A DNA stretch of 64,000 nucleotides from Bifidobacterium tissieri (GTDB lineage Bacteria; Actinomycetota; Actinomycetes; Actinomycetales; Bifidobacteriaceae). Under the pieces are notes generated by a model. The model was not told the DNA's origin and did not search any database. It was given only the letters and a program-made list of their open reading frames with translations. The stretch lies in assembly GCF_002259645.1 (NCBI RefSeq), contig NZ_MWWV01000009.1:124001-188000 (forward strand), given 5' to 3'. Below, in pieces: positions 27,549 to 36,988 of this stretch. The first letter of the stretch is position 1. Every line of letters begins with the position of its first letter. The position numbers were made by a program, and so were the translations under genes.

Positions 27549-28544
27549 ATGCGTATTCATATCACGTATACGGGCGGCACGATCGGCATGATCGATTCGC
27601 CGCACGGTCTGGCCCCCGGTGCCGATATGCTCGGCTGGCTGCACGGGCTGCTCGACGGCACGCAGATCAGTCCCGATCAGGTGTCGTACACGGAACTGGA
27701 TCCGCTGATCGATTCGTCGTGTGCCACGCCGGACAGCTGGCAGGCGATCATCGACGATCTGCGTGCGCATCGCAACGATGCCGACGCGTTCGTGGTGCTG
27801 CACGGCACCGATACGATGAGCTATTCGTCGGCTGCGGTTTCGTACGCGCTCACCGGATTCGGCAAACCGATCGTGTTCACCGGATCGCAGTATCCGCTCG
27901 GCATGGTCGAGACCGACGCCACGGCGAACGTGACCGGCGCGCTCAACGCGGTGCTGAGCGGCCGTGCGCACGGCGTTTCGCTGTTCTTCGGTCATCATCT
28001 GATCGCCGGTAATCGTGTGAGCAAGGTGTCGTCGTGGGCATTCGAGGGATTCGATGCGCCGTCGGCCGGACTGCTCGCCCAGACGGGTGCGCCCTGGCAT
28101 TGGGAATCGTATGAGAGCCGCGGCGAGGGCTGGTACGATCCGCTGCCGTACATGCGCCACGATGTCGCCGTGATCGACATGGCGCCGGGCATTACGGCCG
28201 CTCGTCTGGAGGCCATGCTTACGCCGCGTCCCGAAGCCGTGCTGATCCGCGCGTACGGCGTGGGTAATGTGCCGTGCACCGAACCGGGGCTGACCGACGT
28301 GCTGGCCGACGTGCTCGGCGAGGGCGTGCCGGTGGTGGTGGCGTCGCAGTGCCAGCAGGCGACCGTACTGCTCGGCCATTACGAGGCCGGCGATGCGATC
28401 GCTCGCGCTGGTGCGATCGGTACGGGCGATATGACGCTCGAGGCCGCATACGCCAAGATCGTGTTCCTGCTGTCGCAGGGGCTGACCGGCAGCGATCTGG
28501 CCTCGTGGATTCCTCGCTCCATCGCCGGCGAGATCACGGTGTGA
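27549..28544 (+). CDS. Type I (cytoplasmic) L-asparaginase
   Basis: This 331-residue enzyme hydrolyses asparagine to aspartate and ammonia. The first catalytic Thr is in HITYTGGTIGM at the very N terminus; the second catalytic region, VVLHGTDTMSYSSAAVS, is near residues 82-98. There is no signal peptide, as expected of the AnsA type. The C-terminal half has the dimer-partner region SQGLTGSDLASW. It is co-transcribed with the permease and its own GGA site lies in the short gap. Together they would let the cell take up asparagine as a nitrogen source. Confidence 0.93.
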   Translation: MRIHITYTGGTIGMIDSPHGLAPGADMLGWLHGLLDGTQISPDQVSYTELDPLIDSSCATPDSWQAIIDDLRAHRNDADAFVVLHGTDTMSYSSAAVSYALTGFGKPIVFTGSQYPLGMVETDATANVTGALNAVLSGRAHGVSLFFGHHLIAGNRVSKVSSWAFEGFDAPSAGLLAQTGAPWHWESYESRGEGWYDPLPYMRHDVAVIDMAPGITAARLEAMLTPRPEAVLIRAYGVGNVPCTEPGLTDVLADVLGEGVPVVVASQCQQATVLLGHYEAGDAIARAGAIGTGDMTLEAAYAKIVFLLSQGLTGSDLASWIPRSIAGEITV

Positions 28545-28586
28545 GTGTGGATCGTCCCATCCGCCAGTGGCATTGGTCACTACGAT

Positions 28587-28835
28587 GATTACGGGGTGTG
28601 TTTGACGTACGCGTGCGTCGGACACACCCCGTAATCGTCCCTACCGTGCTTGTTTGACGCATGCGTGTGCCGGATGGGCATCGGAGGAACCACACAGTGC
28701 TTATTCGACGTAAGCATGCGACAGACGAGCACCGTAATGGCATCGTCGATGCCTGTTTGACGTACGCGTACGACGGACAAGCACTCATCCACTTCTACGA
28801 TGGTTGTCCGTCACGCGCATACGTCGAAGAAGCAT
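28587..28835. repeat. Hairpin array 2a (TTTGACG type, 51-52-bp period)
   Basis: Five 36-bp units start at 28594, 28646, 28697, 28749 and 28800 (the last inverted). Each has outer arms of the GTGCTTGT/ACAAGCAC type around a GACGYAYGCGTRYGTC-like core that is itself near-palindromic. The first unit has longer arms (GATTACGGGGTG/CACCCCGTAATC) and could also terminate the asparaginase operon. The array runs in register into array 2b. Confidence 0.85.
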
Positions 28836-28848
28836 CGGAGCACCACTG

Positions 28849-29040
28849 CTGCGGGTCTGCCGTGCGCGTGTATCGGACCCGCAGCGAAGCGAGGGTTACA
28901 CTGCGGGTTTATCGAGTCCGTACATCGAACCCGCAGTAAAGCCATGTCTCCACTGCGGGTTCGATGAGTCCGCGCATCGCAACCGCAGTGTAGATGCTGC
29001 TTCGCTGCGGGTTTGGCGTGCTCATGCTACAGACCCGCAG
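28849..29040. repeat. Hairpin array 2b (CTGCGGGT type, 52-bp period)
   Basis: Four units with 36-bp cores start at 28849, 28901, 28953 and 29005. Arms are CTGCGGGT and ACCCGCAG, with one base lost in the third unit. Linkers are about 16 bp. The arms are the same as in array 1, and the register continues from array 2a. Confidence 0.85.
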
Positions 29041-29093
29041 CGATCACCGCACAGTGCCCTCAACGACCCCCAGCAACCACAACGGCCCCACGC

Positions 29094-31916
29094 CTATTCG
29101 CGATCGACGAGGGCGGTAAGCGCCCAGAGGATGCTCACCACGTCGATCGCCTCCTGCATGAACGCGCCGATCACCACCGGGATCAGGTTGAACGCGGCGG
29201 CGATCATGCACACCAGCGCCAATCCCAGACCGATCGTCACCGCCTGCAGCATCACGCGCTTGGTCCGACGGGCGATCGCAATGGCGGCGGGCACGGCAGC
29301 GATGTCGTCGTTCATAATCACCACCTGTGCCGATTCGCTCGCCGCGGTGCTCGTGCCGTCGGTGATCGCCATGCCGATGTCGGCAGCAGCGAGCACGGGC
29401 GCGTCATTCACGCCGTCGCCCACCATCATCGTCACCGATTTCGTCGTGGATTCACCGACGAACCGCTGCAGCAGACGATCCCACCACGGCTGTGCGTTCG
29501 GCAGTTCGTGCGCGGCGTCCTTTACCGCCTGCACCTTGCCTTCGGGGAACAGTTCCGCCTTCACATCGTCGATGCCGACCTCGTTCGCGATGGCCGTCGC
29601 CGACGCGATCTTGTCACCGGTGAGCATCGACAGGCGTTTCACGCCGAGCGCGCGCAGTCGTTCCAACGATTCGCGCGTGTTGGCACGCGGCACGTCGCGC
29701 AATACGATGCGTGCCACGAGTCGTCCGTCCACCGCAACATAGGTGGCCATCTCGTCGGGCGCGAGCGCGGCGAAATGATCGGCGGGGAACAGACGGTCAC
29801 GCACGGCATGACGACGGGCACGCAACGCCTGGGCCATGCGCGCGGCGTGGCGATTGCGCGCCGCGGACGTCATGCGGAATCCGCCGTCTTGAGAACCGTC
29901 GTTGTGCGGGGCGTTGTTACGCGCATCACCATACGTAGCATCACGCGCAACGCCATTATCGACCGCGATCACGTCATCCACGTCCGTGTGCCGCACCGCC
30001 GGAACGACAATTCTACGGAATCCGTCCTCGGCTGGCGTCGTGACGAGATCATGCCCACGCCCACTTCCACGTCCGGATGCCGCAACAGCGTCGGATGCAC
30101 CGGATGCACCAACGCCGTGCGCAAAATCGGCAAGCTGCGACGCGATCGCCCCCATGGCGGTCATGCCGTCGGTGGCGTATGCGAACCGACCCACGCGAAC
30201 CTTGTGCCCGTTGACCTCACCGCTGATGCCGTTGCCCGCGTCTTCGCTGATGTTGCGCACCACCGGATAGGAACGACCGTGACCGGGACGACCGTTCTCC
30301 GGGCACAGACGCTGCCCGGCATCGTAGCGCGCATGGAGTCGTTCCACGGCCTCGCTTCCGGCGGCGGCGATACCCTTGGCGAGAATGTGCACGGAGTAAC
30401 CTTCCACCACGCCGGCGAGCATGAGGATGTGGTCCTCGTTAAGCGGCGGCCGCGCGGCGGGAAGAGCAGAGGGGAAGGCACCGGAAACGCTGGAATTGCC
30501 AGGATCGTTCATACCACTAGAGTTATCCGCACGATGCGCGTCGCTCACACGACCCACGTCGTCCGCATTGCCGTTATCCCCAGACTTACGTGAGTTTTCC
30601 TCAGATTCGGCTACAGCTCCGCCCGAGTTATCCCCAGAATTGTCGGGGTTGTGCACAGCACCATCGCACGCAACGGCGGTCTGCACGGTGCCGTCCTGCG
30701 CAACGGCATCGCGCATAGTGGCGGCATCGCGCACAACGGCACCAGCATCAGTCGCACCACCGCCCAGCACGGCGTCGGTACCCACCACGCCGATCGGCAT
30801 GTCCACGCGAACGACCTGCGGTTTCTTCACAGTAAGCGTGCCTGTCTTATCGAAGAAGATGTGCGATACATGGCCGAGATTTTCCAGCACGTCCTGCGCT
30901 TTGATCAGGATGCCGGCCTTGGCGAGCCGCCCCGTGCCGGCCATGTACGCGACGGGCGCGGCGATGAGCAGCGGGCATGGCGTGGCGAGCACGAGCACCT
31001 GCGCGAAGCGGGTGGGCACGCCGGACACGATCCACGCGGCGCAGGCGATGATGAACGAGATCACAGTGAACGGCACGGCCATGAGATCGGCGGTCTTGAC
31101 CACGGCGGCACGCGAGTTCTGCGCGGATCGCACGAGTTCGAGGATGCGCTGGTACTGCGAGTCGCGCGACAGTTCGGTGGCGCGCATGGTGAGCGTGGTG
31201 GAACCGTTGACCGCGCCGGACATCACGCGAGCGCCGTCGAACACCTCACGCGGTACGGGTTCGCCGTTGATGTTCGACAGATCGAGCGTGGCCGATCCGC
31301 TGAGCAGTTCGCCGTCAACGGGCACGGTTTCGCCGGGCAGCACCTGCAGGACATCGCCGGGGCGTACGCGATCGACGGGGACGGTGTTCCAATGGCGACC
31401 GGAGTCGCGATCATCGGCAACCGTATCAGTACCAGCCGTGTCAGCCGTATTGGTGTCAGTCGTGTCAGCGTCAGCCGTATCAGTCGACCGACGACTGCCC
31501 ATACCGGGCAGGTTCATCACATGCGCGGTCTGCGGTGCCGCATCCATCAACGCGGTGAGATTGTTCTCCGCCTTGGCTTGCGCATATTCCTCGATGGCCT
31601 CGCCGGACGCGATCATAAGCACCACGGCCCAGCTGGCCCAGTACTCCTGTACGGCAAGCGTGGAGAGGATGGCGACCACGGCGAGCACATCCACGCCCAC
31701 ATGACCGTGACGGATGTCGTCGATCATGCCGCGCAACGTGTCGATCACGGCATAGACAACGAGAATGATGACGATCCACTGGCCGATGCTCGGGTCGACG
31801 AACCAGAACGGATGACTCCACGGACGGCTGTCCCACAGCAACGCCACGGGAATGACGGACAGAATGACGACGGGCAATAACGGGACTCGTCTGCATAAAG
31901 CGATGATGTGACTCAT
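29094..31916 (-). CDS. P1B-type heavy-metal P-type ATPase with low-complexity insert
   Basis: This 940-residue pump lacks any N-terminal metal-binding domain and begins with membrane helices. The transmembrane metal motif is TPCP (VLATPCPLLIAAPVA), not the usual CPC, followed by the phosphorylated Asp in FFDKTGTLT and the hinge MVGDGVNDAPVLAAADIG. About 115 residues rich in Asp, Asn, Ala, Gly and Ser are inserted between the DKTGTLT strand and the rest of the nucleotide-binding domain, and two shorter Asp/Thr and Asp/Asn/Gly inserts occur elsewhere. A TPC motif is seen in poorly characterised P1B groups, so the exported metal cannot be named. AAGGAG precedes the ATG. Confidence 0.92.
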   Translation of the reverse strand: MSHIIALCRRVPLLPVVILSVIPVALLWDSRPWSHPFWFVDPSIGQWIVIILVVYAVIDTLRGMIDDIRHGHVGVDVLAVVAILSTLAVQEYWASWAVVLMIASGEAIEEYAQAKAENNLTALMDAAPQTAHVMNLPGMGSRRSTDTADADTTDTNTADTAGTDTVADDRDSGRHWNTVPVDRVRPGDVLQVLPGETVPVDGELLSGSATLDLSNINGEPVPREVFDGARVMSGAVNGSTTLTMRATELSRDSQYQRILELVRSAQNSRAAVVKTADLMAVPFTVISFIIACAAWIVSGVPTRFAQVLVLATPCPLLIAAPVAYMAGTGRLAKAGILIKAQDVLENLGHVSHIFFDKTGTLTVKKPQVVRVDMPIGVVGTDAVLGGGATDAGAVVRDAATMRDAVAQDGTVQTAVACDGAVHNPDNSGDNSGGAVAESEENSRKSGDNGNADDVGRVSDAHRADNSSGMNDPGNSSVSGAFPSALPAARPPLNEDHILMLAGVVEGYSVHILAKGIAAAGSEAVERLHARYDAGQRLCPENGRPGHGRSYPVVRNISEDAGNGISGEVNGHKVRVGRFAYATDGMTAMGAIASQLADFAHGVGASGASDAVAASGRGSGRGHDLVTTPAEDGFRRIVVPAVRHTDVDDVIAVDNGVARDATYGDARNNAPHNDGSQDGGFRMTSAARNRHAARMAQALRARRHAVRDRLFPADHFAALAPDEMATYVAVDGRLVARIVLRDVPRANTRESLERLRALGVKRLSMLTGDKIASATAIANEVGIDDVKAELFPEGKVQAVKDAAHELPNAQPWWDRLLQRFVGESTTKSVTMMVGDGVNDAPVLAAADIGMAITDGTSTAASESAQVVIMNDDIAAVPAAIAIARRTKRVMLQAVTIGLGLALVCMIAAAFNLIPVVIGAFMQEAIDVVSILWALTALVDRE

Positions 31917-32276
31917 CGTTTCTCCTTACGCTTGTGCACGGGCCGACCACGGTATCGATAATCGGCGTGATTTCACGCCTTGTTAACCCATCCCAGACGT
32001 CTGCGGATCGACAGGATCGCACGGATCGCACGGTCGTCGACCAGTGTCCGGCTGACCGTCATCTGTGTCTCTTGCGTCTCTGTTTCGTCTGTGATACACG
32101 GCGTAAAGAAAACGGATATTCAGTTATCTGTGATCGACGATAACAACACCCCTCGTCGTTCGCCGTCCCCGCGTGGAGCGATCGGTGACGCGATCGGTTG
32201 CGCATACGAACAAGGGCCTCGAACCGGAAAAGGTTCGAGGCCCTGCGATCAGCGGATTAGCGCAACCGGTCGGCGA
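31917..32276. other. Intergenic region, ATPase promoter and HtrA terminator
   Basis: This 360-bp gap holds the ATPase promoter, at the left end on the minus strand, and a strong hairpin near the protease stop. I see no gene; frames crossing it are shadows. Confidence 0.45.
32213..32244 (-). terminator. Terminator of HtrA-like protease
   Basis: AGGGCCTCGAACC-GGAAAA-GGTTCGAGGCCCT is a perfect 13-bp stem 33 bp after the protease stop. Confidence 0.75.
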
Positions 32277-34253
32277 TCACCAGCCGAAGTTGAACGGATC
32301 GGTGCTGTTACCGCTGTCACCGTTGCTGCCGTTATTGCCGTTGTTCTGGCTGTTGCCGCTGCTGCCATTGCTGGATTCGGATCGGTTGGAGCCGTTCACG
32401 GCGCTTTCCTCCTGATCCATGGTGACGTTCAGCTCAATGGTCTTGCCGTCACGCACCACGGTGAGCTTCACCGTGTCGTTGAGCGCGGTGGCGCGAACGA
32501 AGCCGAGCAGCGAGGCGTTGGAGCCGACGGTCTTGCCGTTGTAGCCCACGATCACGTCGCCCTGCTTCACACCGGCCTTGTCGGCGGGGCCGCCGGAGAC
32601 CACGCTCTGCACGGAGCTGCCGGCGCGGGTGGTGCCGTCGGCCGTGGCGGTGTCGGTCTTCACGGTCACGCCGAGCGCGACGTGCTTCACCGAGCCGCTG
32701 CTGGTGATCTCACTGGTCACACGCTTGACCAGATTCGACGGGATGGCGAAGCCGATGCCGATCGAGCCGCTGGAGCTGGACGAGCTGGAGCTGGACGACG
32801 ACGTGGCGATCGACGAGTTGATGCCGATGATCTGACCGGCCGCGTTGAAAGTCGGGCCGCCGGAGTTGCCGGGGTTGATGGCGGCGTCGAGCTGCACGGC
32901 GTTGGTGACGATCTCGTTGTTCTCCTCATCCATCACCGTGACGGGACGGTTGAGGGCGGACACGATACCGGTGGTGGCGGTGTTCTCATAGCCAAGCGGG
33001 TTGCCGATGGCCATCACGTCCTCGCCCACGGCGAGGTTGTCGGAGTCGGCGAATTCGGCGACGGTCAGGTCGCTCGGCGGGTTCTTCAGCTTGATGACCG
33101 CAAGATCGGTGGTCACGTCGGTGCCGACCACGTCGGCCTCGTACAGCGAGCCGTCGGACAAGGTCACCTGGATCTGCTTGGCGCCGGAGACCACGTGGTT
33201 GTTGGTGACGATGGCACCGTCCTTGGAGATGATCGCGCCCGAGCCCTTGGCCACGCCGGTCTGGCCGCCGGACTGGATCTCGGTCTGGATGGCCACCACG
33301 GAACCGGACACCTTCTTGGCGACGGCGGTCCAATCGACGGCGTCACCGGATTCCGCCTTGGCGGTGCCGGAGCCGGAGGAGTTGCTCAGCGAGCTCAGCG
33401 ACGACGAGGTGGGGCTGGACACCCAGCCGTTGGAGATGGCGGCGAATCCGACGCCAAGGCTCAGTGCGGCGGCCACCACTGCGGCCACGGCACCGGTGAC
33501 GATGTGGGAGACGGCACCGCTCGGCTTGCCGCCCTGCGCGTTCGGATTCTGTCCGGGAGCACCGTTGCCGGAATTGCCCGGACCCTGCGGATTCTGCGGG
33601 CCGCGGAACGGGTTGAACGGGGAGCCGTTGCGCGGCGGGAGTCCGTTGCCGCCATTGCCGTTACCGTTGCCGGAATTGCCATTACCAGCACTCGGCTGCT
33701 GCGCGTTGTTGTCGGGCTGGTTCTGCGGAGGCACCGGTCCGTAGGCACCAAATTCCGGTGCCGGACGGTACTGGCCGTATTCCGGCTGAGGGCGGCTCGG
33801 CTGATTCGGCTGCGGCTGGGCATTCTGCGGGGCGTTCGGCGTCTGCGGAGCCGGAGACTGCGGAGCGTTGTACTGATTGTGCTGGGGCCCGTACTGCTGC
33901 GACGATCCCTGCGGAGCGTAGGCACCGTACAGCGGTAGCGACTGCTGGGACTGGTTCGGCTGCGGGGCGGGCGCCTGGGTCTGAGCCGAAGCGGGCGACG
34001 ATGCGGGACGCTGCACCTGCGTGGCCTGCGCGTCGCGGGCGGCGACCGGATTGATCGCCTCGGTCGGGCGTTCGTTGGAATCCGCGGATGAACCGACGGC
34101 AGTGCCGGAAGTCGGGTTCTGTGCTTCGGATGCGGATTCGTTGATCTGGGAATCGTTGGAATTGGAATCGTTGTCAGTGCCATTCACCGAGGGCCACGGC
34201 TCATTGTCAGGACGCTGCCCCCAAGGGGTGGAACCATTGTTCGTGTCAGCCAT
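32277..34253 (-). CDS. HtrA/DegP-like membrane-anchored serine protease with PDZ domain
   Basis: Of 658 residues the first roughly 225 are disordered and rich in Gln, Pro, Asn and Gly. One membrane helix follows (IVTGAVAAVVAAALSLGVGF). The trypsin-like domain shows His in IVTNNHVVSGA, Asp in VTTDLAVIKL and Ser in NPGNSGGPTFN. A PDZ domain (ALGVTVKT to ADKAGVKQGDVIVGYNGK) closes the fold, and the tail is Asn/Ser/Gly-rich. A surface quality-control protease that degrades misfolded exported proteins is predicted. A polyserine stretch lies inside the protease domain after the nucleophile. AAGGAG precedes the ATG. Confidence 0.94.
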   Translation of the reverse strand: MADTNNGSTPWGQRPDNEPWPSVNGTDNDSNSNDSQINESASEAQNPTSGTAVGSSADSNERPTEAINPVAARDAQATQVQRPASSPASAQTQAPAPQPNQSQQSLPLYGAYAPQGSSQQYGPQHNQYNAPQSPAPQTPNAPQNAQPQPNQPSRPQPEYGQYRPAPEFGAYGPVPPQNQPDNNAQQPSAGNGNSGNGNGNGGNGLPPRNGSPFNPFRGPQNPQGPGNSGNGAPGQNPNAQGGKPSGAVSHIVTGAVAAVVAAALSLGVGFAAISNGWVSSPTSSSLSSLSNSSGSGTAKAESGDAVDWTAVAKKVSGSVVAIQTEIQSGGQTGVAKGSGAIISKDGAIVTNNHVVSGAKQIQVTLSDGSLYEADVVGTDVTTDLAVIKLKNPPSDLTVAEFADSDNLAVGEDVMAIGNPLGYENTATTGIVSALNRPVTVMDEENNEIVTNAVQLDAAINPGNSGGPTFNAAGQIIGINSSIATSSSSSSSSSSSGSIGIGFAIPSNLVKRVTSEITSSGSVKHVALGVTVKTDTATADGTTRAGSSVQSVVSGGPADKAGVKQGDVIVGYNGKTVGSNASLLGFVRATALNDTVKLTVVRDGKTIELNVTMDQEESAVNGSNRSESSNGSSGNSQNNGNNGSNGDSGNSTDPFNFGW

Positions 34254-34430
34254 TGCTGCTCCTTGCTATTCGAGGTCTCGCGCGGGCGCGCGTCATGTTT
34301 CCCCGCGCATACGTTTGAACTACCTAAGAGTTAAAGCGTTACGTCTGGATATTTCCTGAACGTTATTTGAAAGCTGTAATCGAATCCTCTGCTTTTTCCC
34401 GGTCATCGCCCTTCGTTTAGAGTGGTAGTC

Positions 34431-35759
34431 ATGACAGACGTTGATGTAAACCAGAACCCCATCGATCTTGTGGAACACCCGCGTGGAGCGGCACCCGGCA
34501 AGCCCGGCGATCGTAGTGAATTCAGCTTCGAGATCACCCGACGACTCGATCCCACGCCCGACGGACTCGGCCGCAACGGCTTCCGTCACGGACGTAGCGG
34601 CATCATCCACACGCCGCACGGCGACATCCAGACCCCGGCATTCGTACCCGTCGCCACACAGGCCACCATGAAGGCCATGCTGCCCGAACAGCTCAAGGCC
34701 CTTGGCGCGCAGTGCACGCTTGCCAACGCGTTCCACCTGTTCGAACGCCCTGGCGAGGACATCCTCGACGAGGCCGGCGGTCTCGCCAAATTCATGAACT
34801 GGCATGGACCCACCTTCACCGACTCCGGCGGATTCCAGGTCCTCTCACTCGGCGCCGGATTCAAGAAGACGCTCGCCATGGACGTCAAGGGACTCAAATC
34901 CGACGACGTGATCGCCGAAGGCAAGGAACGACTCGCCTTTGTGGACGAGGACGGCGTGACGTTCAAATCCCCGCTCAACGGCGACAGGCACCGCTTCTCC
35001 GCCGAGATCTCGATGGGCATCCAGCACAAGATCGGCGCCGACATCATGTTCTCATTCGACGAGCTCACCACGCTGATGAACACCCGCCGCTATCAGGTGG
35101 AATCCGTGGAACGCACATACCGCTGGGCGCAGCGATGCGTCGCCGAACACCAGCGACTGACGGAAACCCGTCTCGGCAAGCCGTATCAGGCGCTGTTCGG
35201 CGTGGTGCAGGGCGCGAACTATGAGGATCTGCGCCGCCACGCGGCCCAGCAGATCGCCTCGCTCGACTTCGACGGCGTGGGCATCGGCGGCGCGATCGAA
35301 AAGCGTCTGCTTGGCAACACGTGCGCGTGGATCTGCGATGAAATGCCGGAACTGCGCCCCCGTCACGTACTCGGCATCGCCGCGGTGGACGACATCTTCG
35401 CCGGCGTGGAGAACGGCGGCGACACGTTCGACTGCGTCGCCCCCGCCCGCACCGCGCGCAACGGAGCGATCTACACGCGCGACGGCCGCTGGAACGTGCT
35501 GCGCACCGCGCTCAAGCACGACTTCGGTCCGCTTGAGGAAGGCTGCGACTGCTACACCTGCGCGCACTATTCACGCGCCTACCTTCACCACCTGCTCAAG
35601 GCCCGCGAAATGAGCGGATGCACGCTCGCCACCATCCACAACGAACGTTTCTTCGTACGACTGCTCGACGAGATCCGCGAGTCGATCACCGGCGGATATT
35701 TCGACGAATACAAGAAGGAAACGCTCGCCCGCTTCTACGCCAACGGGTCGCGTGGGTGA
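34431..35759 (+). CDS. tgt: Queuine/preQ1 tRNA-ribosyltransferase Tgt
   Basis: The 442-residue enzyme exchanges guanine-34 of certain tRNAs for a queuosine precursor. It has the nucleophile-region DSGGFQVLSLG near residue 130 and the zinc site CDCYTCAHYSRAYLHHL near residue 370, with HPRG and GIIHTPHGDIQTPAFVPVATQATMK at the front. All key residues look intact. A short N-terminal extension of about 40 residues is not conserved. The ribosome site is weak. Since queuosine synthesis genes are not in the window, it may salvage queuine or preQ1. Confidence 0.94.
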   Translation: MTDVDVNQNPIDLVEHPRGAAPGKPGDRSEFSFEITRRLDPTPDGLGRNGFRHGRSGIIHTPHGDIQTPAFVPVATQATMKAMLPEQLKALGAQCTLANAFHLFERPGEDILDEAGGLAKFMNWHGPTFTDSGGFQVLSLGAGFKKTLAMDVKGLKSDDVIAEGKERLAFVDEDGVTFKSPLNGDRHRFSAEISMGIQHKIGADIMFSFDELTTLMNTRRYQVESVERTYRWAQRCVAEHQRLTETRLGKPYQALFGVVQGANYEDLRRHAAQQIASLDFDGVGIGGAIEKRLLGNTCAWICDEMPELRPRHVLGIAAVDDIFAGVENGGDTFDCVAPARTARNGAIYTRDGRWNVLRTALKHDFGPLEEGCDCYTCAHYSRAYLHHLLKAREMSGCTLATIHNERFFVRLLDEIRESITGGYFDEYKKETLARFYANGSRG

Positions 35760-35924
35760 ACGGCTGACGAACCCTCGTGCATCATCGTCCATCGTTGAGT
35801 CATCGTTGAAAAACGGACTCGGGGAACACCTACAATCGCAGTAGCAGTAGTCGTTTCGAGGCATCACCAATCGATGCCCATCGACGCCTACCTGGCACAG
35901 CCATACGAACACGAAGAGGAAGAC

Positions 35925-36722
35925 ATGGATCTGATCGAAGCGATGGAGGCCCGCCACGCCATCCGCATGTACACCGACGAACCGGTTGCCGACGACGCGA
36001 TCGCCGCACTCCGGCAGGAGATCGACGCATGCAACGCCGAAAGCGGGCTGCATACGCAGATGGTCACCGGACTGGATGACGCGTTTCTGGGCCTGAAAAC
36101 GCATTATGGACGCTTCAAGGGCGTGCACAATGCGATCGCGCTGATCGGATCCCCGGCCGCAGTGCTCGCCAAGGGCTCCGAGGCCGCCGCATCCGTGGAC
36201 TCCACGTCGACCGCCCTCGCCGATTCCGGTTGGACCAAGGAGGGCGCGGAGGACATCGCCGCCACCGACCCCGGCGAAATCGCACTGCAGCAGACCGTGG
36301 GCTACTACGGCGAGCGCCTGGCTCTGAAGGCCACGCAGCTCGGTCTGGCCACTTCGTGGGCGGTGCTTGATGGCGCGATGAACGTCACGGACCCGTGGTG
36401 GACTCTCGCTCCCGGCGAGAAGATCGTGTGGGTGCTGGCATTCGGCCATGGCGCCCGCCCCGGAGGCAAGCATCGCAGCAAGCCGATTGAGGAGCTGTGC
36501 ACGCTTCCCGATGGCGAGGATATGCCCGACTGGTTCCGTAAGGGCATGGAGGCGGCAATGCTCGCCCCCACCTCGCTCAGCCAGCAGCCGTTCCATTTCA
36601 CGCTGAAGACCGACGGCACGGTGGGCGCGCAGGCGACCGAAGGCCTGTTCGCCCACGTGGGACTGGGCTGCGCGGTCTATCACTTCGAGGCAGCGGCCGG
36701 GCATACCGTGGACTGGATCTGA
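35925..36722 (+). CDS. Nitroreductase-family flavoprotein
   Basis: The 265-residue protein has the nitroreductase N terminus LIEAMEARHAIRMYTDEPV, with Arg residues for FMN phosphate. HNAIALIGSPA and GYYGERLALKATQLGLATSWAVL follow. The C-terminal part shows a second half-site, MEAAMLAPTSLSQQPFHFTL, suggesting the two-lobed TM1586-like nitroreductase form in which one chain fulfils the dimer role. It would be FMN-dependent and NAD(P)H-using; the substrate is unknown. The ATG at 35925 has GAGGA five bases before it. Confidence 0.88.
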   Translation: MDLIEAMEARHAIRMYTDEPVADDAIAALRQEIDACNAESGLHTQMVTGLDDAFLGLKTHYGRFKGVHNAIALIGSPAAVLAKGSEAAASVDSTSTALADSGWTKEGAEDIAATDPGEIALQQTVGYYGERLALKATQLGLATSWAVLDGAMNVTDPWWTLAPGEKIVWVLAFGHGARPGGKHRSKPIEELCTLPDGEDMPDWFRKGMEAAMLAPTSLSQQPFHFTLKTDGTVGAQATEGLFAHVGLGCAVYHFEAAAGHTVDWI

Positions 36723-36811
36723 CGCCGATCGCACCCATCAGTCACCCTCGACGCGCGCGACACGCCGATTTGTACAATCCAGGAAGGCAGTGCTAAATTA
36801 ATCACTTGTCT

Positions 36812-36894
36812 GCGAGCGTGGCGGAATGGTAGACGCGCTGTCTTCAGGTGGCAGTGAGTGTATGCTCGTGGGGGTTCAACTCCCCCCGCTCGCA
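36812..36894 (+). tRNA. tRNA-Leu (anticodon CAG), integration target
   Basis: The acceptor arms GCGAGCG and CGCTCGC pair with discriminator A; CCA is not encoded. The anticodon stem CTGTC/GGCAG frames TTCAGGT, giving CAG. A long variable arm (GAGTGTATGCTC) confirms a class II tRNA. The last 21 bases and the next 9 are repeated at 42358, which is the mark of integration. Confidence 0.95.
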
Positions 36895-36903
36895 CGATTG
36901 AAA
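36874..36903 (+). other. attL core of integrated element
   Basis: These 30 bases, from GTTCAACTCCCCCCGCTCGC through CACGATTGAAA, are identical to 42358-42387. They include the T-arm to the 3' end of tRNA-Leu plus nine bases. Confidence 0.9.
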
Positions 36904-36946
36904 AAAGACCGAAATCGTTGGAATTTCAACGGTTTCGGTCTTTTTC
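36900..36946 (+). terminator. Terminator of tRNA-Leu supplied by the element
   Basis: AAAGACCGAAATCGTTG-GAATTT-CAACGGTTTCGGTCTTTTT forms a long stem with a T-run. It replaces the native terminator now displaced to 42386-42423. Confidence 0.85.
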
Positions 36947-36967
36947 GTTTTGCAGATTAGGTGCTTT

Positions 36968-36988
36968 GGTGACAAAAATGGTGACAAA
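36968..36988. other. Candidate integrase arm-type sites (left)
   Basis: GGTGACAAA occurs twice, 12 bp apart, about 65 bp inside attL. The right end of the element has the same pair at 42237-42254. Confidence 0.55.
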
